Origin: JABMOV01 sp964654545
Lineage (GTDB): Bacteria > Fidelibacterota > Marinisomatia > Marinisomatales > JABMOV01
NCBI GenBank assembly: GCA_964654545.1
Contig: CAZZIU010000013.1
Coordinates: 15,368 to 79,367 of the forward strand
Direction: 5' to 3'
Length of the DNA stretch: 64,000 nucleotides
Of the stretch, positions 8,019 to 17,341 are shown piece after piece (within the stretch, counting starts at the first letter, position 1; each line of letters begins with the position of its first letter). Both the position numbers and the translations under genes were made by a program. The notes beneath the pieces are model-generated. The model had not been told where the DNA came from. It saw only the letters and a list, made by a program, of their open reading frames with translations, and did not search any database.

Positions 8019-8905
8019 TCCGCATCGGAATCGACCTGGGCGGAACCAAAATTGAAGGAATCGCCATTTCTTCCGATGGAGAAGTTCTAAATCGAAAACG
8101 TGTTCCCACCGATAGCAATAATGGCTATCGCCCCATTCTAAATAAGGTCCAGCACCTGGTCATGGAAATGATTGGTGACCACTCAGATTATTCACTTGGG
8201 ATTGGCACACCGGGCGCCCTTTCGCCTACCTCCGGTAAGATTATCAATTCAAATACAACCTGTCTGATTGGAAAACCAATACAACAGGATCTGGAACAAT
8301 TATTATCACACCCAATCTCGTTCGAAAACGATGCGAATTGTTTCGCTTTAGCGGAATCCTTACAGGGTGCCGGTAAAAATCACCGTTCCGTTTTTGGTGT
8401 CATCATGGGAACAGGTGTTGGTGGTGGATTTGTACTGGACAAAAAAATTGAACTCGGTTCGGGCAGAATAGCCGGTGAGTGGGGTCATCATAAAATTGAT
8501 CCATCCGGACCTGCATGTTATTGCGGACAACGAGGTTGTGTAGAAACATTTATCAGCGGACCTGCACTCGAACACCACTGGACACATTTAACCGGTATTG
8601 ACATGCCACTTACAGAAATAATTGGCCAAACCAATCACCCGGCATATTTTCAATGGAAATCCGATTTTCTCAACTGGTTTGGGATTGGTTTATCCAATAT
8701 TATAAATATTCTTGACCCGGATGTTGTGATTTTAGGTGGAGGTGTCTCTAATATATCATTTCTTTATTCTGAAGGATTAAAAGCTGTAAATACTTACATT
8801 TTTTCCGATCATCCCAACACCCCAATTGTTCAAAATCACCTGGGAGATTCGGCTGGCGTCATTGGGGCAGCTTATTTACCATCCCTACAAAAACCAGCCT
8901 ATTAA
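8015..8905 (+). CDS. ROK-family sugar kinase, fructokinase-like
   Basis: A 296-residue ROK kinase. It shows the ATP phosphate loop DLGGTKIEG at residues 7-15, the catalytic region ENDANCFALAE, GTGVGGG, EWGHHKIDPSG and the zinc-binding CYCGQRGCVETFISG. The SNTTCLIGKPIQQDL stretch resembles Mak-type fructokinase more than the ROK repressors, and there is no N-terminal helix-turn-helix. The sugar (fructose, mannose, glucose or GlcNAc) cannot be fixed from sequence. Confidence 0.87.
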   Translation: MIRIGIDLGGTKIEGIAISSDGEVLNRKRVPTDSNNGYRPILNKVQHLVMEMIGDHSDYSLGIGTPGALSPTSGKIINSNTTCLIGKPIQQDLEQLLSHPISFENDANCFALAESLQGAGKNHRSVFGVIMGTGVGGGFVLDKKIELGSGRIAGEWGHHKIDPSGPACYCGQRGCVETFISGPALEHHWTHLTGIDMPLTEIIGQTNHPAYFQWKSDFLNWFGIGLSNIINILDPDVVILGGGVSNISFLYSEGLKAVNTYIFSDHPNTPIVQNHLGDSAGVIGAAYLPSLQKPAY

Positions 8906-8944
8906 GTTGACGTGTTAGAGTCTATCCAGTTTCGATTATACCCA

Positions 8945-9382
8945 TTATCCAAAGGACTGATTGTATTGCAGTTTTTGATACTGTTTGTAAATCGGTTTGT
9001 AAGTTGCTTTGTGAACTGTCTTTCCTGTTTCCAGATGATATTTCAATCCAATGAGCATGTCCAGAAGTGATACCCAGTTTGGTTTTTTGTAACCTGTCTT
9101 AAATTGAAATCAACGAGCGTTTGTTCGACAGGTGGCACATTGTTATCAATAATGTCAACCGGGAAACTATTTAATGTATCAGCTTCAATAATTTTTTCGC
9201 GAACATAGGTCTTTGAATCCATGATACAGATTCGTTCACAGCCCTCCTCACCAGCTTCCCTAACTACGAAATGTGATCCTTCAAGATTCGGGCTGAACAA
9301 TGCTGTATCGCCACATTGGTTAAACAGCTTTTCCCAGACCTTTTTCCGATTGGTATTTACATTAAGTGACAGTTCAAAGATT
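8945..9382 (-). pseudogene. Remnant of an SRPBCC-type (START/cyclase-like) small protein
   Basis: The minus strand has a frame reading KRPIFELSLNVNTNRKKVWE near 9380-9320 and continuing through GSHFVVREAGEEGCERI and TLVDFNLRQVTKN. The C-terminal part, LLDMLIGLKYHLETGKTV, continues in another frame after about 9070 and ends at 8945. Pattern and end resemble SRPBCC proteins (KVWE at the start, a final helix after GLK..LETG). At least one frameshift separates the halves and no good start codon or ribosome site is visible. Family call from pattern only. Confidence 0.45.
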
Positions 9383-9389
9383 GGTCTTT

Positions 9390-9876
9390 TTAGACCAATT
9401 GATGATTACTGTGTGACGTGCGATATTTCTGTTGGAAGGACCGCGAAAAATGGGAAAGATCATTAAAACCACAATCATAGGCAATATCGCTGATCCGTTG
9501 ACCAGAAATCAGTAATAGTTCAGCCGCTATATCCAGTCGTTTGCTTTTAATATAATGCGCTGGTGAATCATTGTATATTTTTTTGAATTCCCTCTTAAAT
9601 GAAGAATGCTACTGGTTTGTAAACCTGGCAAGATCTTCAGAGGTTAGGTTATTACATAGTTGGGTTTCAATGATTTGCTTAAAAGAGTAGGTGGTGGGTG
9701 AAAACAGGCCGGATTTGTTTTACCAATGGGGCATTTTTTGTTTCATTTAAGAGTAGAATCAATTCCTTTAATTTTAGAACAAGTAAATCTTCACTTACCA
9801 TGCCTGGGTTCTCAAAGTAAAATATAATGCTATCCATATATTTTAAATACCTAAATACCGAATAGAAGTATTTCAT
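9390..9876 (-). pseudogene. Broken AraC-family transcription regulator
   Basis: The C-terminal double helix-turn-helix is easily recognised on the minus strand: LTSEDLARFTN, SSFKREFKKIYNDSPAHYI, KSKRLDIAAELLL, ISDIAYDCGFNDLSHFSRSF. It is interrupted by an in-frame TAG at 9611-9609. The linker part (MKYFYSVFRYLKYMDS to NAPLVKQI) lies in another frame, joined by a frameshift near 9705-9715. The N-terminal effector half is missing, and an in-frame TAG directly precedes the first ATG. This is a decayed regulator, not a gene. Confidence 0.85.
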
Positions 9877-9955
9877 CTATTTGGAGACACACTCGTATCA
9901 CAAAAAGTGAATAAATCATCCTTTTAAAAATGATTACAAAAAATGGAATAATTAG

Positions 9956-10225
9956 TTGAGAGTAAGTAAGTGGTTATACACGTTAACTGAAACGGATCAT
10001 CTCGTTCTTTTTGTATTATTCTGTCTGGTGTGCTATTTTTCCTTTTTAACGCTTTCAGGTTTTTGACAACTTTACCGAAAAATCCGAGGTCAGAATCGTA
10101 ATGTTATTGAATACCGTATCAGACCATTCCTCCTTTTAGGTATTGCATTTATATTTACAACAATTCTGTATGTGATATTTGGTGAATTCATTACAACAAT
10201 ATTTCACACCTTCTTCGGCGGGTAA
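9956..10225 (+). pseudogene. C-terminal remnant of a membrane protein with an in-frame TGA
   Basis: A plus-strand frame encodes two hydrophobic segments (HLVLFVLFCLVCYFSFLTL and PFLLLGIAFIFTTILYVIF) separated by a basic loop (QLYRKIRGQNRN). It ends at TAA 10223-10225, 16 bases before the DUF5916 start. TGA at 10064-10066 breaks the frame where Trp would fit. No start with a ribosome site is seen. It is probably the tail of a larger membrane-anchored protein; the family was not recognised. Confidence 0.5.
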
Positions 10226-10241
10226 TCAGACGGGAGAAACT

Positions 10242-12902
10242 ATGAAGTACCGTAGTCTTATGCTATTAATCTTGGGAATACCGATTGGTATATTAGCCAG
10301 GAATACAGACGATTTTAAACCGGAAGACTATGAAACTCGAACTGTAAACGCTCAGCGTATTGAATTCGGCATGCATATTGACGGAGTATTGGATGAGGAA
10401 TTGTATTCATTCCCTTCAATTGGAACCTTCATTCAACTGCAACCAGACAACGGTCTATTGGCATCGGAAAAAACAGAAGCCTGGATTGCCTATGATGATA
10501 ACGCGCTTTATATAGGTGCCTATTGCTATGATTCACAACCGGATTCTATTGTGGGGTTCATGGGCAGACGTGATGATTTTGGAAACTCCGATGAATTTCA
10601 GGTTGGAATAGATAGTTACCATGATAAGCGTTCCGGCTATTATTTCGTTATTAATCCGGTTGGTGCAATAGGTGACGGCACTTTTTCCAATGATAGTTGG
10701 ACCGATGATAGCTGGGATGGAATTTGGGAATCGGCAGCTCAGGTGGTGAAGGATGGTTGGACAGTAGAAATGCGAATTCCCTTTTCTCAACTTCGTTTTG
10801 TGTCACAGGATGCTTATACCTGGGGGATAGGTCTTGGACGCAAAATTCAGCGGCATGATGAACAATCTTTTATTACCTTTTACCGTCGAGACGAGTCTGT
10901 ACTGGTATCGAAATTTGCAAATTTACTGGGGATTGAAAACATCTCCCCTCCCCATCGATTAGAATATTTCCCCTATGTCACTTCAGGGTACAGTATTTTG
11001 CCAAATGAAAAACACAATTCCTTTTACATGGGAAGCGACCTGTATGGAAGACTCGGTGGTGATATTAAAATTGGTATTGGCAATAACCTCACTATTGATG
11101 CGACAATTAATCCGGATTTTGGACAGGTTGAATCTGATCCGGCCTCGTTAAACCTTGGCGCTTTTGAAACAATTTATAATGAAAAAAGACCCTTTTTTGT
11201 GGAAGGGTCATCCATATTTTCGTTCGGGAATGGTGGGCCCTCCAATCGCTATGGTTTTAATTTTTCTGAGCCTGATTTTGTTTATAGTCGGCGTATTGGT
11301 CATAGTCCACATGGAGGGATATCATCCAGCAGCGATTCTGTTAAAATTCCATCCAGTACGGCCATCCTTGGAGCTGCCAAACTTAGTGGAAAAATCACAG
11401 GAAATAATTCCATCGGGTTTTTCACCGCAGTGACGCGCCGTGAATATGCTGAAATAAATGAGGAGGGGAAAATATTCGAAGAAGAGATTGAACCTGTATC
11501 TTACTTTAACGTTTTCCGTGAATTAAAGGAGTTTAGCGATGGTAAACACGGACTAGGCATCTTAATCACACGTGTTGATCGCAACTTTAAATTGCGCGAT
11601 CTAAAGGAAATCTTGCCTAACAGCGCAACAACTTGGGGAATCGATGGTTGGACATTTTTTGGAAAAGATCGAAAATGGGCACTTGGAGGATGGGTTGGTC
11701 AAAGTAATATAAAAGGGTCAAAGACATTTATGACTGATCTCCAATACAAACCGCAACACTATTTTCAAAGACCAGATGCAAGTCATCTAGACGTCGATTC
11801 AGCCGCCACGTCCATGACAGGTACAGCCGGAAGATTTATGTTAAATAAAGAAAAGGGGAATTGGCTGATTAATGCTTCTGTGGGATTTATCACCCCCACG
11901 TTTGATTCACAACAATTAGGTCTCACTTGGAATACTGACCGTATTAACGAGCATTTGATGGTAGGATACACCTGGCGAGAGCCGGGAAAATATTTGCGCA
12001 GGTCATCACTCCAAATCGCACAGTCTACCAATCACAACTATGATGGAGAAAAAATTAATGCGATGAATTTTTTATTTGGCGGAGCTCAACTACTGAACTA
12101 CTGGCATCTGGATTTCATGATCGGTTGGGGACCTGAGACCCTGAGTGACACCCATCTTAGGGGTGGTCCGATGGTAATTTCACCAGACGGACATTTCCAA
12201 AGTATCAGTGTTGGTTCAGATTTTAGAAAATCTATAACCTATGGGTTTGGGTTTGACAGAAATGCCAATCGTTACAACGAATCGGGCGGTGGTGCATATA
12301 CGTGGATAAATTTTAAACTTGGACCAAATTTTAAATTATACATTGAACCAAGTATTTATTCCAATCGATCTGAGACCCAATATGTAGGAGAATTTGATGG
12401 TGACTCACTTACACCCATGGCAAGTGAATATGGGAAACATTATGTCGTTGCTCAATTAGAGAATACCAATTTTACTGCAGATATTCGTCTGGACTATACC
12501 TTCAACCCAAAATTATCATTGCAAACGTACATTCAACCTTATGTGACGAATGGAACCTATTCTGATTATAAGGAATTCGCGAAGTCGAGAAGCTATGAAT
12601 TTTTCCACTATTCAGATATAGGTCAGACGGTATTATGGGATGATGATTCTGAATTATACTATTTGGGAGAAGGAACTAAGCCTGATTTGGACGTGAAATA
12701 CAGGTATGCATCCTTTATTACCAATGCTGTTTTGCGCTGGGAATTCCGCCCTGGATCTACCATATATATGGTTTGGACACACAATGCGGATGAATATGTT
12801 ACCGAAGGTAATACAAGTATCAAGAATGGATTCAATTCGTTATTTTCTATTTCGCCAAATGATTTATTTGCACTCAAAGTATCCTATTGGTTTGGGGTTT
12901 AA
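10242..12902 (+). CDS. DUF5916 outer-membrane protein with CBM9-like N-terminal domain (copy 1)
   Basis: Starts at ATG 10242 (886 residues) behind GGGAGAAAC and begins with a signal peptide (MKYRSLMLLILGIPIGILA). Residues about 40-230 are a CBM9/DOMON-like beta-sandwich (HIDGVLDEELY, AWIAYDDNALYIGAYCYD, WDGIWESAAQVVKDGW). The remainder is the DUF5916 barrel, with the family hallmark NPDFGQVESDPASLNLGAFETIYNEKRPFFVEG. It ends in alternating aromatic strands (VSYWFGV), as outer-membrane barrels do. Ligand and function are unknown. It is followed by a paralogue on the same strand. Confidence 0.85.
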   Translation: MKYRSLMLLILGIPIGILARNTDDFKPEDYETRTVNAQRIEFGMHIDGVLDEELYSFPSIGTFIQLQPDNGLLASEKTEAWIAYDDNALYIGAYCYDSQPDSIVGFMGRRDDFGNSDEFQVGIDSYHDKRSGYYFVINPVGAIGDGTFSNDSWTDDSWDGIWESAAQVVKDGWTVEMRIPFSQLRFVSQDAYTWGIGLGRKIQRHDEQSFITFYRRDESVLVSKFANLLGIENISPPHRLEYFPYVTSGYSILPNEKHNSFYMGSDLYGRLGGDIKIGIGNNLTIDATINPDFGQVESDPASLNLGAFETIYNEKRPFFVEGSSIFSFGNGGPSNRYGFNFSEPDFVYSRRIGHSPHGGISSSSDSVKIPSSTAILGAAKLSGKITGNNSIGFFTAVTRREYAEINEEGKIFEEEIEPVSYFNVFRELKEFSDGKHGLGILITRVDRNFKLRDLKEILPNSATTWGIDGWTFFGKDRKWALGGWVGQSNIKGSKTFMTDLQYKPQHYFQRPDASHLDVDSAATSMTGTAGRFMLNKEKGNWLINASVGFITPTFDSQQLGLTWNTDRINEHLMVGYTWREPGKYLRRSSLQIAQSTNHNYDGEKINAMNFLFGGAQLLNYWHLDFMIGWGPETLSDTHLRGGPMVISPDGHFQSISVGSDFRKSITYGFGFDRNANRYNESGGGAYTWINFKLGPNFKLYIEPSIYSNRSETQYVGEFDGDSLTPMASEYGKHYVVAQLENTNFTADIRLDYTFNPKLSLQTYIQPYVTNGTYSDYKEFAKSRSYEFFHYSDIGQTVLWDDDSELYYLGEGTKPDLDVKYRYASFITNAVLRWEFRPGSTIYMVWTHNADEYVTEGNTSIKNGFNSLFSISPNDLFALKVSYWFGV

Positions 12903-13083
12903 TATGGGTTAGGATTGCGCCTAGCTATTTCAATATAAAAAAGATATTCCATGCACTCATGTTCTTAGATGGTCTGCTATGTAGTATGTTTTAGTCGTAC
13001 CAAATTTCCATCGCAGACTTGACAACCAACTGCCTAAAACACAGTCGAACCCTTTTTCCCCTATCTATAAAAGCAGGTCTACT

Positions 13084-15729
13084 ATGAAGAAAATTATTAT
13101 TCTCTATTTGTTAGCAATCTGCTGGTTGCTTGCTGCGGTTACTGAAATGCGCGAGACCAGGGCTGTAAGAATAATTGATGAACAAATCACCATTGATGGT
13201 GTATTAGATGAATCCTTCTGGGCTACATCTTTAACCAATTCAGATTTTTTTCAGCGGGATCCTGTGGAAGGCGAACCGGCGTCGGAAAAAACGGCATTTT
13301 CTATAGCGTATGACGATCATTTCCTCTATATAGGAGTCATGGCTTTTACCAATGACATTGCCGGTATTAGGAAAATTTTGAGCCGTCGTGATCATGAATC
13401 TCCCAGTGATTGGCTTTACGTATCCATTGACAGTTACAATGATAACCGTACCGCCTTTGAATTCGGATTGAATCCATCGGGAGTTAAAAGGGATCTCCGT
13501 CGATTTGATGATGAAAACTGGGATGACAATTGGGACGCAATTTGGGAAGGAAAATCTTCTATTAATCATGATGGCTGGTCAGCCGAGTTTAAGATTCCTC
13601 TACGGGAATTACGATTTGACGAAGGAAACGACCAAACATGGGGATTACAGGTAAACCGATATATTGCCAAAAACAATGAAGATGATTATTGGACATACTG
13701 GTCAAAAGATGAGTCCGGTTGGGTACGTCACTATGGTGATTTAACTGGATTAGAAGGTATTCCAAAACAAGACCGTCTCCAGGTTTCACCCTATTATACC
13801 ACATCCTATGACCGGTACGATGAATATATCAATCCCACCCATGCTGATAATTTTGATATTCTTTCAACGGTAGGTGCAGATATCAAATTTGGTGTCACCA
13901 ATAATCTCACATTGGATATGAGCTTAAATCCAGACTTTGGTCAGGTAGAGGCAGATCCGGCAGAATTAAATATCAGCGGATTTGAGTCTTACTTCAGTGA
14001 ACGTCGTCCTTTCTTTATTGAAGGTGGGAATATATTCAATTTCAATCTTGGTTTCGGTGATGGTGACCAGAGTATGAATACGCTATTTTATACAAGACGT
14101 ATTGGGCGGTCACCTCATGAATGGGCTGGCACAGAGGATTCACTCTACTACGCAACAAATCCATCCGCAACCAGAATCCTTGGAGCTGCAAAGCTGAGTG
14201 GTAAAACATCGAGTGGTGTTTCTATAGGTGTATTAGAAGCCATCACGGCAAAAGAGCAGGCAACCGTAAAATATGTGGATGGTACTAAAGATAAGTATAC
14301 AGTTGAACCACTTACCAATTATACAGTCACACGGCTACAAAAAGATTTCAACGATGGGAAAACCACAATTGGTGGTATGGCAACCAGTACCAACCGAAAA
14401 TTAAGTGATCATGATCCACAGTTAAACTGGCTTCATACGAATGCCTACTCAGGTGGATTTGATTTCAGTCATATATTTAAAGACGATGAGTATATGGTAG
14501 TTGGAGTGGTTTCAGGTACACATGTAGATGGCGATACTTCGGCGATTCAAAACACCCAATTAGCGTCAAACCATTACTTCCAAAGACCAGACGCTGATCA
14601 TCTTAATTATGACCCTTCGGCAACCAGCCTTGAAGGATACTCACATATGATTAGCATCATGCGAATTAAAGGTGATTTTCGTGGGGCTATCGGAGAATGG
14701 ACATATTCACCAGGCTTTGAGGCAAATGATCTAGGTTTCCACCGGGACGTTGACAGCAAAATCAGATTTATCTGGTTAGCAATGCGGGAAAATGATCCAG
14801 GAAAATATATACGTAATTACCAGGTGAACTATAACCTTTGGCAGGGAGAATCATTTGGCGGTGAGCCTCTATCGCTGGGAGGAAATATTAATGGAAACGT
14901 GACAACATCAAATTATATTCGTCTGAACGGCGGCATTAATATGGAATTGCCCACCTATCATCGAACGGTTCTGTGGGGGGGGCCAACAGTTAAAAACGAT
15001 AAGATGTACAATCTCCGGTGGTTTGTAGGGAGTGATAACCGGAAAAAAGTAAACGTGGCGGTAAACGGTTGGAAAGGCGGCAATACATCAAACACTTATT
15101 GGAACGGACTATGGGGTGATGTGCAGTGGCGAGCAACGGAATACTTATCTTTAGTACTATCCACAGAGTACAATAAAATGCACGACACCTGGGTTTCATG
15201 GTATGATTATCAACCAACAACCAATGAACAGACTGGCGAAGAAGACTATATTTTAGCAACTTTTGATAGAAACACAGTGTCATCAACCTTGCAGATTGAT
15301 TACACAATTGCACCAAATTTAACACTCCAGTTCTATGGATCACCTTTCATAACTGCCGGTCGCTATCATTCGTTTAAAATCGTTGTTGATTTTCATGCTG
15401 ACGATTTTGATAAACGAGTAGTACATTTTGATGATGATCAAATGGTATACAACGAAGATGATGAAGTGTGGCAAATTGATAGCGATAGTGATGGAACAGT
15501 AAACTATTACATCGATAATCAGGATTTTAATTACAAAGCATTTAATTCTAATCTGGTATTACGCTGGGAATACAAACCTGGTTCTATTTTTTACTTTGTC
15601 TGGGCACGCGGTCAATCAGATTATATCTCTGACGGCTCCTACAACTTGAATAAAGATTTCAACGATTTAATGGGGTTGAACAGCAACGACATTCTATTGA
15701 TCAAGTTCAATTATATGTTCAACATCTAA
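13084..15729 (+). CDS. DUF5916 outer-membrane protein with CBM9-like N-terminal domain (copy 2)
   Basis: An 881-residue paralogue of the preceding gene with the same order: signal peptide (MKKIIILYLLAICWLLAAV), CBM9-like domain (ITIDGVLDESFWA, SIAYDDHFLYIGVMA), then the barrel with NPDFGQVEADPAELNISGFESYFSERRPFFIEGGNIFNF. Both copies contain the block NHYFQRPDA/QHYFQRPDASHL and end in a hydrophobic strand (KFNYMFNI). A 181-base gap separates them, so each may have its own promoter. They look like an old tandem duplication with strong divergence. Confidence 0.85.
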   Translation: MKKIIILYLLAICWLLAAVTEMRETRAVRIIDEQITIDGVLDESFWATSLTNSDFFQRDPVEGEPASEKTAFSIAYDDHFLYIGVMAFTNDIAGIRKILSRRDHESPSDWLYVSIDSYNDNRTAFEFGLNPSGVKRDLRRFDDENWDDNWDAIWEGKSSINHDGWSAEFKIPLRELRFDEGNDQTWGLQVNRYIAKNNEDDYWTYWSKDESGWVRHYGDLTGLEGIPKQDRLQVSPYYTTSYDRYDEYINPTHADNFDILSTVGADIKFGVTNNLTLDMSLNPDFGQVEADPAELNISGFESYFSERRPFFIEGGNIFNFNLGFGDGDQSMNTLFYTRRIGRSPHEWAGTEDSLYYATNPSATRILGAAKLSGKTSSGVSIGVLEAITAKEQATVKYVDGTKDKYTVEPLTNYTVTRLQKDFNDGKTTIGGMATSTNRKLSDHDPQLNWLHTNAYSGGFDFSHIFKDDEYMVVGVVSGTHVDGDTSAIQNTQLASNHYFQRPDADHLNYDPSATSLEGYSHMISIMRIKGDFRGAIGEWTYSPGFEANDLGFHRDVDSKIRFIWLAMRENDPGKYIRNYQVNYNLWQGESFGGEPLSLGGNINGNVTTSNYIRLNGGINMELPTYHRTVLWGGPTVKNDKMYNLRWFVGSDNRKKVNVAVNGWKGGNTSNTYWNGLWGDVQWRATEYLSLVLSTEYNKMHDTWVSWYDYQPTTNEQTGEEDYILATFDRNTVSSTLQIDYTIAPNLTLQFYGSPFITAGRYHSFKIVVDFHADDFDKRVVHFDDDQMVYNEDDEVWQIDSDSDGTVNYYIDNQDFNYKAFNSNLVLRWEYKPGSIFYFVWARGQSDYISDGSYNLNKDFNDLMGLNSNDILLIKFNYMFNI

Positions 15730-15759
15730 ACGGATCGTTACATATTTGAAAAGGGGTGT

Positions 15760-16329
15760 CTAGGTAGATATCCATTTTTGAATATCTGAAAACAATGTAA
15801 TAAATCCTGCATTTATAACACTGTAATTGCGCGCTATTTCTTCATGTGAGTTAATAAGTTTAGGGTGTGTGCGGCCCCGATGTGCCAATCGGTTTAATGT
15901 CAGCTCTATTCCCTTCATATCATGATATTGATTTAATACATCTTCAATCAACATATATCGCAAGAATTGCTGTGCGCGAAAGGGAAATGTCTGACGTTGT
16001 TCCGATAAGATTTTGTAACAATTCTGTATGAAATCCGCTTTCGACTCATGGGTAAAAAGTGACCAATTAATTGATAGAAAATGATCGTAGGCAATATCCA
16101 GGATTACACCACTATAACGTCTTCTTTCATCACTAAATAAGGACCGATGCATCTTATGAATTGGATGGCTATCCGTAAGGGAATCAATTCGTCGGTGTAA
16201 ACGAATTCCTCTTGTTATCTCAGGTGAATATTCTCCATTTAATTCACCTTTGACGAAGTCGCCCAAATAACTCCCGGTCATGAGATTCCGGTTTTGTTTG
16301 GCAAGAAACAAATGTGCTAAGTAATTCAT
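15760..16329 (-). CDS. acpH: Acyl-carrier-protein phosphodiesterase (AcpH-like)
   Basis: A 189-residue HD-like hydrolase that removes 4'-phosphopantetheine from ACP in the characterised homologue. Signatures are MNYLAHLFLA, GSYLGDFVKG, GIRLHRRID, SLTDSHP and LDIAYDHFLS. Its start overlaps the stop of the upstream short-chain reductase gene (ATGA), so both are co-translated. A link between acyl-CoA/ACP metabolism and this pair is plausible. Confidence 0.85.
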   Translation of the reverse strand: MNYLAHLFLAKQNRNLMTGSYLGDFVKGELNGEYSPEITRGIRLHRRIDSLTDSHPIHKMHRSLFSDERRRYSGVILDIAYDHFLSINWSLFTHESKADFIQNCYKILSEQRQTFPFRAQQFLRYMLIEDVLNQYHDMKGIELTLNRLAHRGRTHPKLINSHEEIARNYSVINAGFITLFSDIQKWIST

Positions 16330-17177
16330 TTCTTACCTTGTCTAATTTTTTTTAGCCCTTTCCAGGCGACCCGCGGCACCTTATCCAGACTGTTAAATTC
16401 ACCAGCGCCTTTTAACCATTCACCTCCATCTATAGTGACTACTTCTCCATTGATAAAACCAGCTTCATCGCTAAGAATATAAACTACCAGATTTGCCAAT
16501 TCATGGTGTTCTCCAAATCGCTTTAGTGGTACGCGATTTTTCATCGCACGTTCAATACCTAGTCCCGGTGGAACCAGTCTGCTCCATGCCCCTTCCGTAG
16601 GGAATGGCCCCGGAGCAATCGCGTTTGAGCGAATACCATATTTAGCCCACTCCACAGCAAGTGATCGGGTCATTGCCAAAACACCTGCTTTGGCCGCCGC
16701 GGATGGCACAACATAGCCGCTACCGGTCCACGCGTAGGTGGTCACAATATTGAGGATTGAGCCGCCGTTATTCTCCCGCATGTGTTTACCAACCGTCTGG
16801 GTCACATTGAATGTACCGTTTAGGACGATATCAACAACGACCTTGAATCCTGCGGGAGATAAATCTTCCGTTGGACAGATAAAATTGCCAGCAGCATTGT
16901 TAATCAATCCGGAAATGGTTTTGAATTCCTTTTCTACTATTTTCACCATGCCTTCAACTTCGGCAGGTTTTCTTATATCACAGGCAACGGGTATAACTTT
17001 ATACCCCGTTTTTGATGTGATTTCATCTGCTGTTCTCTCCAAAACATCCATTTTCCTGCTCGTAATGGCAACATTTGCCCCCAGTTCTGACAGTCGGATG
17101 GCCATTGATTTTCCAAGTCCGGTACCCCCACCGGTAATAATAATCGATTTCCCCCTAAATATATCTTTGTTAAACAT
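16326..17177 (-). CDS. 2,4-dienoyl-CoA reductase, DECR1-like short-chain dehydrogenase
   Basis: A 283-residue classical SDR: cofactor motif TGGGTGLGKS, NNAAGNF, then GYVVPSAAAKAGV where the usual YxxxK tyrosine is Ser and only the Lys remains. That variation, plus PGPFPTEGAWSRL and the C-terminal GEFNSLDKV block, closely follows animal mitochondrial/peroxisomal 2,4-dienoyl-CoA reductase rather than bacterial FadH. The likely role is NADPH-dependent reduction in oxidation of unsaturated fatty acids. The assignment is by pattern; the substrate is not proven. Confidence 0.78.
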   Translation of the reverse strand: MFNKDIFRGKSIIITGGGTGLGKSMAIRLSELGANVAITSRKMDVLERTADEITSKTGYKVIPVACDIRKPAEVEGMVKIVEKEFKTISGLINNAAGNFICPTEDLSPAGFKVVVDIVLNGTFNVTQTVGKHMRENNGGSILNIVTTYAWTGSGYVVPSAAAKAGVLAMTRSLAVEWAKYGIRSNAIAPGPFPTEGAWSRLVPPGLGIERAMKNRVPLKRFGEHHELANLVVYILSDEAGFINGEVVTIDGGEWLKGAGEFNSLDKVPRVAWKGLKKIRQGKK

Positions 17178-17341
17178 ATACTACCTTTAATTATCTGTGA
17201 TCAATTTGGAAAGAAATTACCAATAATTCTTCGATCTGCATCGGTACAATAAAATGTCTAACCCTTGTCACGATCACGTACTACAATTAAATTCACCAAG
17301 ATTATCACCATGTTATCTCTTAAGCATACTCGGAGTTATGA

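Noticed and set aside
9380..9399. Inverted repeat ATTGGTC/GACCAAT near the AraC remnant as a terminator
   Set aside because: Only 7 bp with no following T-run on either strand; it may be a decayed terminator but cannot be supported.
10064..10066. In-frame TGA where Trp fits, possible TGA-to-Trp recoding
   Set aside because: TGA is used as a normal stop by many intact genes here (for example aroA and the ATGA overlaps) and Trp is coded by TGG; the TGA lies in an isolated fragment beside other pseudogenes.
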